NCBI GenBank assembly: GCA_046329055.1
Contig: JAXLVK010000012.1
Coordinates: 20,330-84,329, forward strand
Length of the DNA: 64,000 nucleotides
Origin: JADKCL01 sp046329055
GTDB taxonomy: Bacteria > Bacteroidota > Bacteroidia > J057 > JADKCL01
Reading direction: 5' to 3'
Below are positions 41,356-49,803 of the stretch, one piece after another. The first letter of the stretch is position 1, and each line of letters starts with the position of its first letter. The notes beneath the pieces were generated by a model. It was not told the DNA's origin and made no database searches. It saw only the letters and a list, made by a program, of their open reading frames with translations. Both the position numbers and the translations under genes were made by a program.

Positions 41356-42942
41356 TCACATCCCCCCGATCTCCTTCAGCACACGCTTCAGGGACTCGGG
41401 ATGATTGGGGTCATAGTGCCAATTGTGGTCAAACTCCTTTACCACTCCAGCGTTGGCGCTGTGGCCGATCACGAGGCTGTGGAACTTGGTTTGCGCCTCC
41501 TTGGCGGATGTGATTCTTGCCATCAGCTCCTTGGGGAGGCCATCCATGACGAAATCGCTGATCATGAGGACATCCGACTTGCGGTAGGCTTCTGTTTCGA
41601 TCATGCGGAGGCTCTCCACCAGGGCCGGACTTGCATCGGTGCCGCCGTGGAAGGACATTCCAAGGAAGTCTAGGAGCAGTGGAAGGCTATTGCGGAATTC
41701 CGTCAGGTCCATGGTGTGGATGCCCGTGCTGAAGTTGATGAGGTAGCACTTGCGTTGCTCGTTGAGGGCGATCTTGAGCAGGGCAAAGCACAATACCTTG
41801 GCGACTTGCTCGGGCGCGCCGTGCATGGAACCGCTGGTGTCCACACAGATGATGATCGGGCCCTTTTTGTCTTCCTTTGACTTGAGCCGTTGTCGCTCGA
41901 CTTCCTCTTCCTCTACGTCCATTGCGCGGCCCTTGAATTCGTATATCTGCAATCGCTTCTCCGCAAATCGTTTGTAAAACAACACCTCCAACTCAGGGTC
42001 GCTGAGCAGCGCCGTCTCGCCCGGCAGCAGGTGATTGAGGTCGTCGCCCTCTCGGACACCCACCAATTCGGACTTCTGTGCATGGTCCACCCGCCATACG
42101 GTCTTGAATTCGATGTCGCGATAGGTCTCCTCCTCCAATTCGGTTTCTGCCTTGCGCATCCGCCCCAGCATCTCGGCTAGCTGTTGCAGAACCTCGCTCC
42201 TCTGCAGGAGGTCGGCATATTGGCGCAGCAGGTTGAAGTTGAGTTTGTGCAGGTTGCCCCTGGACATGTCCCATAGCCGTCCGAGCTGATCGGTGAAGGG
42301 TTGCAAGGCATCCTTGAGCTTCTTCAGTTCCTCGATGCGGGCATAGAGGTCCTTGACGAATTTGGCGCGCTCCTGCTCGATGATGTGGAGTTGCCATGCG
42401 AGGTCCTTTTTGGTGAGGAGGGCCTGCCATTTTTCGGTGAGGTGGGCTCGGATGGATTCGAAAGATTTCTTGTCCTTTCCCTGAGTTTTCGGATCAAGGG
42501 ATTTGGCAAACTGTTCGGTATAGAACGCTGGATCAATCTCGCGCTGCGGGTAAGTCTTTGCAAGAAATTCATCCATTGACTTCCATACCTTGGGATACGT
42601 TGAAGGCAACAAGAAATTCAACTGACCAAGCAAATCGAACTCGGAAGCATGTGGCTTCTGTTTGGATTGAATCTGTTTCTTGGTTGAGTTGATAAACCCC
42701 AAGATTTCACCTGTAACCTGAGAGGCAAACTCCTCATCTGAACCTGTGAGTTCGAGAAGTGTTGGATTCGAGGAGATCTGTTGGATCGAGTCGGCGAATT
42801 GCTCGGTTTGGTCTTTTCTGAGATCCAAGGCGATCTTTCCGCCTGATTTTAGATGCTGCTTGATTGCACCAACAATCCTTGAACGGCCTTCCGCATTCCC
42901 AATCAATCCCAACCTTTCGAATCTAGCAAATTCGCTATCCAT
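41356..42942 (-). CDS. VWA-domain protein, ViaA-like partner of the MoxR ATPase
   Basis: 528 residues. The C-terminal third is a von Willebrand A domain with a complete MIDAS: ICVDTSGSMHGAP (DxSxS), FHGGTDASPAL (Thr) and ISDFVMDG (Asp). The N-terminal two thirds are helical (LLQRSEVLQQLAEMLGRMRK...). Domain order and pairing with a MoxR ATPase match ViaA/'VWA containing CoxE-like' proteins. It starts 9 bases after the MoxR gene. The part encoding residues 1-165 (about 42450-42942) is AT-rich compared with the remainder. The metal-dependent VWA domain probably binds the substrate that the ATPase remodels. Confidence 0.85.
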   Translation of the reverse strand: MDSEFARFERLGLIGNAEGRSRIVGAIKQHLKSGGKIALDLRKDQTEQFADSIQQISSNPTLLELTGSDEEFASQVTGEILGFINSTKKQIQSKQKPHASEFDLLGQLNFLLPSTYPKVWKSMDEFLAKTYPQREIDPAFYTEQFAKSLDPKTQGKDKKSFESIRAHLTEKWQALLTKKDLAWQLHIIEQERAKFVKDLYARIEELKKLKDALQPFTDQLGRLWDMSRGNLHKLNFNLLRQYADLLQRSEVLQQLAEMLGRMRKAETELEEETYRDIEFKTVWRVDHAQKSELVGVREGDDLNHLLPGETALLSDPELEVLFYKRFAEKRLQIYEFKGRAMDVEEEEVERQRLKSKEDKKGPIIICVDTSGSMHGAPEQVAKVLCFALLKIALNEQRKCYLINFSTGIHTMDLTEFRNSLPLLLDFLGMSFHGGTDASPALVESLRMIETEAYRKSDVLMISDFVMDGLPKELMARITSAKEAQTKFHSLVIGHSANAGVVKEFDHNWHYDPNHPESLKRVLKEIGGM

Positions 42943-42951
42943 GTCTGCCTT

Positions 42952-44520
42952 CTATTTGGATTGATCCTCAACAGTTTCATAATATCTCTTGATTCGATCC
43001 GCCTCAATATCCAATTGACGAATCTCTTTCTCGGAAGCATTCAGATTGCTTTCCACAATCTCTGCAAGTTCTGGAGTGACGAATACGTTCACTCGAAGGT
43101 GCTTCAAGTCTTTTGATCGGAAGATTGAAATCTCCTGAAAGAGATCTTGTACATACTTCTTGCATTTTGCGATCTGTTCGTCGAAATGCTTCTTTGTTGA
43201 AGAATGGGGTTTCCTTGTAGCCTTGATTTGCTCTTGATAGGACTCCACAAGAATATCATATTGGGTTCCGGTATCGTGGTAATAATTCCCAGCCTTAATC
43301 ACGATTGAATTTTTCTTGTTCCCTTTACGACATTTACGGCTACTTTCGTGACGATAATGTCCACCATTGTTTGAGTAAAACTTGATGGTCGATTCACTCG
43401 TTGGGGAGAGAGAATCAAATTCCAAAATTTCGATCAGCGCGGCACCGGAATAGCCATCGACCAAATAGTATTTCCCTTCAAATACTCTTAATCTCTCCTT
43501 CTGAATCGGCTTCAGAAAGCTTGTTTCTTCCAAGACATCCGCGTCAATCTCCTTCAACTCCTCTCGAAGCTCATTAAGATCCAAACTGAGTTTGTATCCA
43601 TGCCTTTGAATTGCACCCTTGACCTCACGGTTGCAGATATCGAGCATCACCTCACTGTCCCAAACACAATGCCCAATCAAAAAGCAGTCCATCAAGTCCA
43701 CCTCCGTGCGGTCGTTGAGAAAGGCGGAGGTGCGCAGCAACCGAACAATTTTTCGCCAACGGCGATCGGATACATAAATTTGATTGGCTTTATCCTTATG
43801 CTTGTTGGAATGTGCTTGGAACGCTGCTCGGAGGATTTGGATCACTTGCAGGACATTCTTCGGCACCTTGATCTCGTCGATGGCCTTGCTCCATTCGAGA
43901 TAATCTTTCTCGGAGATTTTCTGGTCCTCGGCGATGGTATCCTTGTAGGGATCGCCCGTAACGGTGATCATCTCGTTGAATTGCGCCTTGTCTTGAATGC
44001 CCTCGACCACAAGCCTCACCAGGAAACGGTCCCATAATGCTTCCAAACCTTCGCCTTGCGCGGGCAATTCATTGGAGGCTGAAATGAGGGCCTTCATGTT
44101 TACCTCAACCTCTTGCGCGCCGTTGCGATAGACCCGCTCGTTCAGGACAGTGAGCAGGGCATTTTGGATGCTTGGCCCTGCTTTCCAGATTTCATCGAGG
44201 AAGACCACTGTGGCCCATGGCAGGTAGTGATCGGTTTTGCGTTCGTATTTGTCCACCTTCAAACCGCTGATCGACACCGGTCCGAAAATCTCGTCCGGTG
44301 TGCTAAAGCGGTTCATAAGGTATTCGAAGGATTTGCCATCCTTGAATGCATACTTGAGCCGTCGCGCTATGAGGCTCTTGGCGACGCCGGGTGCGCCGAG
44401 CAGGAAGATGCTCTCGCCCGCGATTGCTGAGAGGAGGGCAAGGCCCATGGCCTGCTCCTTTTCGTAGAGGCCCTGATTGAGGGATTTCAGCAGTGCAGAA
44501 ATTCTATCCTTGATATTCAT
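42952..44520 (-). CDS. MoxR-family AAA+ ATPase, RavA-like
   Basis: 522 residues from ATG 44520. Walker A is GAPGVAKS (42-49), Walker B VVFLDE (105-110), followed by SASNELPAQGEGLEALWDRF with sensor and arginine-finger elements typical of MoxR/RavA. Residues 225-300 form the lid. The C-terminal 230 residues (after about 43640) are encoded by DNA of about 40% GC, against about 55% for the ATPase core, and show no known domain. With the following VWA gene it forms a chaperone-like pair. MoxR-VWA pairs with a variable third component are known from conflict systems. Confidence 0.88.
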   Translation of the reverse strand: MNIKDRISALLKSLNQGLYEKEQAMGLALLSAIAGESIFLLGAPGVAKSLIARRLKYAFKDGKSFEYLMNRFSTPDEIFGPVSISGLKVDKYERKTDHYLPWATVVFLDEIWKAGPSIQNALLTVLNERVYRNGAQEVEVNMKALISASNELPAQGEGLEALWDRFLVRLVVEGIQDKAQFNEMITVTGDPYKDTIAEDQKISEKDYLEWSKAIDEIKVPKNVLQVIQILRAAFQAHSNKHKDKANQIYVSDRRWRKIVRLLRTSAFLNDRTEVDLMDCFLIGHCVWDSEVMLDICNREVKGAIQRHGYKLSLDLNELREELKEIDADVLEETSFLKPIQKERLRVFEGKYYLVDGYSGAALIEILEFDSLSPTSESTIKFYSNNGGHYRHESSRKCRKGNKKNSIVIKAGNYYHDTGTQYDILVESYQEQIKATRKPHSSTKKHFDEQIAKCKKYVQDLFQEISIFRSKDLKHLRVNVFVTPELAEIVESNLNASEKEIRQLDIEADRIKRYYETVEDQSK

Positions 44521-44554
44521 TTTCTTTCGGTTTCACTTTCAGTACACATCCCCC

Positions 44555-44630
44555 GACCAGCGGCGCCAAGGCGCCGCCTAGCCGGGAGCAAAAAATCGAG
44601 CAACGCCCCGAGGCTCCGCCTCAGGGGAAG
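44555..44630 (-). terminator. Two hairpins between the nucleotidyltransferase and MoxR genes
   Basis: GCGGCGCC/GGCGCCGC (44560-44577) is a perfect stem. CCCC.GAGGC/GCCTCAGGGG (44606-44627) spans the nucleotidyltransferase stop at 44621 and, in the minus direction, is followed about 12 bases on by TTTTTT. This could attenuate read-through from the upstream half of the island into the MoxR and cas half. Confidence 0.5.
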
Positions 44631-45490
44631 AAAGAACGCAGTAGTGACATGTCTTTGCCGTCCAATGCGGCGAGGAGTTTCTTCCAGAGTCCGGCGAGTT
44701 GGGTCTTGGCGCCGGGCTTGAGGTAGTCGGGCCATTTGTAGTTGGCGCCGATGTCTTGGAGTTCGCCGTCCTTTTCGAGGAAGGGGATGCTTTGCTTCAG
44801 GACGTGACGAAGCAGGACATCATGGGAGCCGTTTTTGGGGGCGTCGGGCAACTTGCTGGCGCGGTACACGAGCAGTTCCAGTGCGTAGGAGCCCAGGATG
44901 TGGTCGTGCTTGTGCCGCCATGCCTTGAGCAGGCGCACGGTGTCGCGGTACTGGGTCATCTCGTTCTTGATGAGGCGGATTTGCCGGGCGACGTTGGTGG
45001 TGCGCTCCTTGGAGCTTTCGCGGTCGTAGAGGATGAGGTTCTTGTCCTCTTCCTTGTCGGAATTGTGCTGGTAGGGATGCTTTTCCAGTTCCATGCCGGG
45101 CACCACATCGATCTGCAAGGTGAACATGCCTGTGAGCTTGCGCAGGCCGACGGAAACCCGCTGATCGCGCACCTCGACGCCGGTTTGGGCGAAGCGGGCC
45201 CGCAGGGTGTTCAGCAAATCGGCCTTGATGGCCTGCGGCTTGCCGCGAAAGCCGTGCTTGAAGGGGACGAAGAGGTCCAGATCGTAGCCCAGCGCGATGT
45301 CAGTCCCTTTGGCTTGGCTGCCGCCTGCGAAGGGGTCGCCCACGCGCTCGTCCCGGAGCCGGTAGTGCTGCTGCAGGAAGACGGTTACTTCTTGTTTGAA
45401 GGTGTTCAGGGCGTCCTTTTGCGGCTGTGGCACCTTGTTGGGATGGATCTGGAGCAGGACCTCGTTGAGGATTTGATGGGTGGTGTTCAT
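44621..45490 (-). CDS. CD-NTase/OAS-like nucleotidyltransferase
   Basis: 289 residues. The polymerase-beta-like active site is clear: GGSQAKGTD (GS at 57-58), YDLDLFVPF (Asp 70 and 72) and LQIDVVPG (Asp 128). The helical C-terminal half has VRLLKAWRHKHDHILGSYAL followed by ELLVYRAS, as in OAS/cGAS-DncV relatives. The family makes cyclic or linear oligonucleotide signals, or transfers nucleotides to RNA; the product cannot be told from sequence. Its ATG overlaps the stop of the membrane-protein gene (ATGA), so the two are co-translated. The coupling to a membrane protein suggests a signalling pair of CBASS type. Confidence 0.85.
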   Translation of the reverse strand: MNTTHQILNEVLLQIHPNKVPQPQKDALNTFKQEVTVFLQQHYRLRDERVGDPFAGGSQAKGTDIALGYDLDLFVPFKHGFRGKPQAIKADLLNTLRARFAQTGVEVRDQRVSVGLRKLTGMFTLQIDVVPGMELEKHPYQHNSDKEEDKNLILYDRESSKERTTNVARQIRLIKNEMTQYRDTVRLLKAWRHKHDHILGSYALELLVYRASKLPDAPKNGSHDVLLRHVLKQSIPFLEKDGELQDIGANYKWPDYLKPGAKTQLAGLWKKLLAALDGKDMSLLRSFFP

Positions 45491-46332
45491 GATGGAGTGG
45501 TGGATTGAATGTTGAGTCGATGATCACGAATGGCTTCGATCAGGTTGGTGTCCACGGTGAAGCCACGGTTGGAATGTGCCAGGAAGGGATGGATCCTCTT
45601 GGACTCATGAGAGACCTTGCGTTCGCTCACGAAAAAGAAAAACAAGGACTGATGGTGGTGGTCATCGTCAATCCATTTCTGGAGATTGGGATCGGTGAGG
45701 TGCTGCCAACCCTCGTCCGGGGCACGCCTGAACAAGTTGAAGAAATAGGCTGTGCTAGGGGGAAGGCGCTTCTCGGTAGGGACGTAGGGCTTGAGCCGGG
45801 CATATCCCAGTCTGCTCAGTCGTTCCACCCCAGCCTCAGCGTCCTCCTTGGTCTCCCCTATGCAAAGGATTTCCGTCTCCAGGCGAAACTGTTCGTTTTC
45901 TCGCTCACGTGCCAACATTCGATTCAGCGGAGCGACCTCGGCCGATACGGCCTCCTTCATCACCCCTTCGGTCATGCCTGGCAGTCGCTGCCTCACCTCG
46001 CCCTCCACGATGCCTTCGGCTTGGAGGAGAATCGTCTGCTTCGCCTTGCGGATGCCGACCCAAAATGAGACCAAGGTGGAGACTGTGCCGAACAAGGCCA
46101 TGCAGGCTGCTACCCAAAAGACAAGTGTATTGTGGTCCGCTCGCTCATCCACTTGCAGGGACAGTTCTTGCTTGTGGAGGTTCAGTTCTCGCACCATGTT
46201 TTCGTGCTGCTGCTCCAGGTTTTGCAACCGACCCTGCATGAGGATCGAGTCACTGGGCGATGCCATGACGGATGCGCCAGCAAGCAGCAAGCAGAGCACT
46301 ACGGCCATCCATCGATTTCTCGGTGTATTCAT
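45487..46332 (-). CDS. Two-TM coiled-coil membrane protein, candidate effector or sensor
   Basis: 281 residues from ATG 46332. Hydrophobic helix 8-24 (signal or TM1), a coiled coil 30-65 (LQNLEQQHENMVRELNLHKQ), TM2 at about 70-93 (LVFWVAACMALFGTVSTLVS), another helical stretch, and a C-terminal domain from about 150 (FRLETEILCIGETKEDAEAG ... SLFFFFVSERKVSHESKRIH). I do not recognise the C-terminal domain. The layout recalls two-TM partners of CD-NTases. It is co-translated with the nucleotidyltransferase. Its N-terminus has a partial copy at 41050-41313. Confidence 0.7.
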   Translation of the reverse strand: MNTPRNRWMAVVLCLLLAGASVMASPSDSILMQGRLQNLEQQHENMVRELNLHKQELSLQVDERADHNTLVFWVAACMALFGTVSTLVSFWVGIRKAKQTILLQAEGIVEGEVRQRLPGMTEGVMKEAVSAEVAPLNRMLARERENEQFRLETEILCIGETKEDAEAGVERLSRLGYARLKPYVPTEKRLPPSTAYFFNLFRRAPDEGWQHLTDPNLQKWIDDDHHHQSLFFFFVSERKVSHESKRIHPFLAHSNRGFTVDTNLIEAIRDHRLNIQSTTPS

Positions 46333-46368
46333 TTTAAACGTGTTGTGCGTTGAATCAGTATGGATTCG

Positions 46369-47565
46369 TCAATAATTGCCGCGCCGAAGGACCTTGGTGA
46401 GGCAATGCAAGCCCCCACGACGCTTGGCAAACTGTTCCATGTCATAGACGATGTACTCCACGCGGCTGAAGCCCAGCCCCTGAAGGTTCTCTCGGAGCTT
46501 GTCCTCAAGCGTTCGTCTCAGGGGGAAGGATGGCAGGTAGATCCGGCTGATGCCGTGGTACCATTCGACCTGCGCATTGTTGTAGGAATAAGGCGTGAAG
46601 CTGATCTCGGCTGCGGCTCCAGCGATCGTGCCTGACATGGGGATTTCGACGATTTCAAACCTTGGCCCGGGATGCTTCGCGCTGTACTGCATCAGTTGCG
46701 TCCTGACTTGTTTCAGCAATCCGTTCAGCAGGGACAATGCTGCCTCCTGCTCCGGAGTCGGGGCTGCATCGAATGACCCTGTGTCGATTTCAGCGAGCAG
46801 CACGATCTCGTCGCCTGCCTTGCTCTTGCCACCCAATGTCAGGAACAGGTCGATGTGGTAGAAGGGTTGTAGCCCCTCCGGCCCTGCCCATTGCTCCCGC
46901 AAGGGATGATCCACTTCCTCCTCCGTCCCGATCCAGAACAGGTACCGCAGACCGAAGCTTCGCTTCAGGTCGTTGGTGATGATGCTCTCGGCTTCCTCTC
47001 GCGGCATGTCGGGGTAAAACTTGCGGCGGTTGCGCTCCAGCAGATTTCTCCCGATCAAGGCATAGTCGTCGCCGACCAAGATGTTCCCGCCCTCGAGCAG
47101 GTATCGCGTCGGCAGCAAGGCATATCCGGTGGCATCCGCAAACTGCTCGGCAACGAAGGCATTTTGCTCCAAGTACGCCCGGTAGGGTTCGAGCAGCAAA
47201 GTTTCTCCATGCCCTGACTCCATGACGATGAATGGATCCTGCACGAACACGCCCTGCTCCCGGTGAAGGTCGATCTCTGCCGGGTCGGCGAGCGGGGTAT
47301 GGACCTGCACCAAATCCGGGTCGAGGCCGTTTTGGCGAAGTGTGCGTCGCAGTGCCTCCTCCGAACCAGAGCCAAAGTGTCCCATGACGACAAAGGAGAC
47401 CCGGTCGGAAAACTTCTGGAACAGCTCCTGGTAAAACAGGTCGAGCCGCTCGAATTCGAAGTTTTTGTAGTCCCCGCCTATGGCGACCAAGATTTGCTCG
47501 ATCTTGCCATAGACGGAGGACAGCGCCCGGGACTGCTGTGCGATCGGAAGTGGATGGCGGGGCAT
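46369..47565 (-). CDS. Guanidino-modifying enzyme, peptidylarginine/agmatine-deiminase-like
   Basis: 398 residues from ATG 47565 (MPRHPLPIAQQ). Active-site signatures of the superfamily are present: VFVQDPF (Asp 110), YLLEGGNILVG (EGGN 158-161), FYHIDLF (His 237, Asp 239) and GGLHCLTK (Cys 388 nucleophile). Family members hydrolyse or transfer the guanidino group of arginine, agmatine or protein-bound arginine. The closest pattern is PAD_porph/agmatine deiminase, though spacing is divergent and there is no signal peptide, so it acts in the cytoplasm. It begins 4 bases after the small gene upstream and precedes the membrane-protein gene by 36 bases, in the same transcription unit. Confidence 0.75.
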   Translation of the reverse strand: MPRHPLPIAQQSRALSSVYGKIEQILVAIGGDYKNFEFERLDLFYQELFQKFSDRVSFVVMGHFGSGSEEALRRTLRQNGLDPDLVQVHTPLADPAEIDLHREQGVFVQDPFIVMESGHGETLLLEPYRAYLEQNAFVAEQFADATGYALLPTRYLLEGGNILVGDDYALIGRNLLERNRRKFYPDMPREEAESIITNDLKRSFGLRYLFWIGTEEEVDHPLREQWAGPEGLQPFYHIDLFLTLGGKSKAGDEIVLLAEIDTGSFDAAPTPEQEAALSLLNGLLKQVRTQLMQYSAKHPGPRFEIVEIPMSGTIAGAAAEISFTPYSYNNAQVEWYHGISRIYLPSFPLRRTLEDKLRENLQGLGFSRVEYIVYDMEQFAKRRGGLHCLTKVLRRGNY

Positions 47566-47569
47566 GGAC

Positions 47570-47995
47570 TTAGGCGTTGTTTTCGCTGTAGTCCCAGCAA
47601 CCAGACTCCCCGGGCTTGATCCAGAGGGTGTAGGTTCCACTCTTGCCATCGAGCCGGACGCCACTGCAAGACAGGTCGTAGGTGACGGTGAAACTGCCGA
47701 CCTTTCCCATATCGCGGAGGTCCATCAACCCGATTCCGACCAGGGTGCCATCCGTGATGCTCTGCGAGTTGCTGCCGCCGACTTGGTGCTTGTGGGGAAG
47801 TTCTTCGTCTGTGATGGCTGTCGCTGTCCCAATCACATAGTCAGTCCCACTCACGGCAAGGGTGATGGAAGTGCTCGCCGTCATGAGGTCGTACTCTGCC
47901 TGAACCGCGTTGTTGCTGTCCAAGACCCGGAGCTTGTAAGCGGACCCGCTTTGATACAAGTCGAGGTGGTAGGTGGTCATCGAATAATTGGCCAT
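47570..47995 (-). CDS. Small beta-rich hypothetical protein, first gene of the island operon
   Basis: 141 residues from ATG 47995 (MANYSMTTYHLDLYQSGSAY). Short alternating hydrophobic strands throughout, no signal peptide, ending WIKPGESGCWDYSENNA. No family recognised. The stop is 4 bases before the deiminase-like start, indicating cotranscription. It lies divergent from the gene at 48214, so the island promoter should be within 47996-48213. Confidence 0.65.
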   Translation of the reverse strand: MANYSMTTYHLDLYQSGSAYKLRVLDSNNAVQAEYDLMTASTSITLAVSGTDYVIGTATAITDEELPHKHQVGGSNSQSITDGTLVGIGLMDLRDMGKVGSFTVTYDLSCSGVRLDGKSGTYTLWIKPGESGCWDYSENNA

Positions 47996-48213
47996 AAATC
48001 CATTGTGTCATTTCCTCGACAGCACCGCGCCGCCGATTTCAAGACAAAGCTGATGCTGACGGCCCGCGAAAGTGGTACCACGAAAGGCCCGAAAAGGGAA
48101 AACGGTTTTGGTTAAAGTGGGTCCTAGAATTGCCCAAAAAGTTCGAAATCGTTAGTATTGGCGGTTCATGGGAGCCACACTGGCAGAAAAGCGACCGCTC
48201 TCAATTCCTGAAA

Positions 48214-49788
48214 ATGAAAGGGACAGAACTCCATCAGTTGGTAAGGAGCCTGGACAAGGCAGAGCGTGACCGGGTACTGCAAAATGCCCGACGCGCTGAC
48301 AAGGATGGCGAACAGTTTTACGTGGCACTCTACCGTGACCTGCTGAATACCAACACCTACCATTCCGACGCAGCATTCTTGAGCACGCATCCCAAGGCCC
48401 CTTACGCGAAGTCGTTCGGGAAGATGCGCGATTACCTTGAGGACGCGATACTGGATGCGCTGAGGAGTCATCGCCGACGAGGAGGCGGGGAAAAGGCTCC
48501 GGAATCCCGGATCAGGGAATTGATCGAGGAGTCCCAAATCCTGCGCAGCAAGCAACTGTATGAGGGCAGCTATGAAAGGTTGACCGAGGCCAAGCAACTC
48601 GCCACCAATCATCAGTACCAGGAGCTGCTGCTGGAAATCCTCAAACTGGAACGGACCTATTTGAGTGAATTGGGTGAGCAGCGGGTCTTGGAACAACTGA
48701 TGTCAGTGGTGGAAGAGATTCGCACACTGGGGCAACACATCCATGCCGCTTGCACCACCATGGCTGTTCGGGAAAGGCTATTCCATGGGATCCGCTTTCA
48801 AAGCATGGACGATGAGAATGCCAAGGTCTTCCTGGCACAGATGGAATCGGAGTTGGATGCCGTGAAAGAGGCGATCACAGGCTCCATGGAGGCACAAACA
48901 AATTATCACCTCGCCCGCTCTCTCATCTCGCTGCAACGGGAGCAATACCTGGATGCCTGGGAGCATCAACATGCTGCCTTCTTGCTTTGGAAATCGCACC
49001 CTGAGTTTGCCTCGGTGCGCCGGACCCAACACTTGAAACTCCTGAGCAATTTCCTGACTCTGAGCATACGGGTGGGACAGGTAGAGGACTTCATCGATGC
49101 GATCGAGACCCTGGAGCGCTATCCGGGCAACACGCCGGATGAGCAGGCGGAGTCCAAGCAGAACTCGACTTATATCCGGTTGCAGTATTTCCTGTCGCGT
49201 GCGGAGTGGGAAGATGCCTTGGAGATCGAACGCGCGTTCAACCGGAAGCCGAACTGGGCGACGATCAAGTCACGTAAGCCCCGGTTGGTGGCGTTTCATA
49301 TCTGCTTTGCGCGGTTGCACTTTGTCTTGGGTAAGATGCAGCTGGCGGAATCGGCACTGAAGCGGTTTGACTCGGAACGGAATGGGAAAGGGCACGAGGA
49401 ATTGTTGGTGGAGGCGGAAGTGATGCGGTTGCTGATGGCCCTGGACGGGTACCGAGGCGGCCCCAAACGAAATGTGGCGGAAGACCACGATACAAGGAAC
49501 AGGGTGCGGTCTATCAAGCGCATCCTTCAAAAACTCAAACGCCCTCCCTCCTACCTGGCGCCGATGCTGAATGGCATCTTGCGGATCGATCGGCTCCCGC
49601 TCGCACAGCAGGCGACGGGGTGGCCCAAGTTGTGGACACAGGTGAGCAAGACGGTACAGAACCTGGAATTTGACAATGCCGGGCAGATGTTTCTTGCATG
49701 GTTGCAGGCGCGTGCCGAAGAGCAGGCGGTGAATGATATCCTGGAGCGGAACTTTCCACGGTTCTCGGCGCAGTTGCCGGAAGGGTGA
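48214..49788 (+). CDS. TPR-like helical repeat protein of unknown function
   Basis: 524 residues from ATG 48214 (MKGTELHQLVRSLDKAERDR); a TTG at 48130 would add 28 residues that do not look conserved. The start (LV.SL.K.ER...L......D.....Y..L), FGKMRDYLEDAILDALRSH and the repeated helical hairpins (ARSLISLQREQYLDAWEHQH, SRAEWEDALEIERAFNRKPN) match a large, uncharacterised Bacteroidota family of TPR-like proteins. It is divergent from the defence operon with about 220 bases between them; a regulatory link is possible but not shown. Confidence 0.75.
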   Translation: MKGTELHQLVRSLDKAERDRVLQNARRADKDGEQFYVALYRDLLNTNTYHSDAAFLSTHPKAPYAKSFGKMRDYLEDAILDALRSHRRRGGGEKAPESRIRELIEESQILRSKQLYEGSYERLTEAKQLATNHQYQELLLEILKLERTYLSELGEQRVLEQLMSVVEEIRTLGQHIHAACTTMAVRERLFHGIRFQSMDDENAKVFLAQMESELDAVKEAITGSMEAQTNYHLARSLISLQREQYLDAWEHQHAAFLLWKSHPEFASVRRTQHLKLLSNFLTLSIRVGQVEDFIDAIETLERYPGNTPDEQAESKQNSTYIRLQYFLSRAEWEDALEIERAFNRKPNWATIKSRKPRLVAFHICFARLHFVLGKMQLAESALKRFDSERNGKGHEELLVEAEVMRLLMALDGYRGGPKRNVAEDHDTRNRVRSIKRILQKLKRPPSYLAPMLNGILRIDRLPLAQQATGWPKLWTQVSKTVQNLEFDNAGQMFLAWLQARAEEQAVNDILERNFPRFSAQLPEG

Positions 49789-49803
49789 TGGGTGATGTTG
49801 GGA

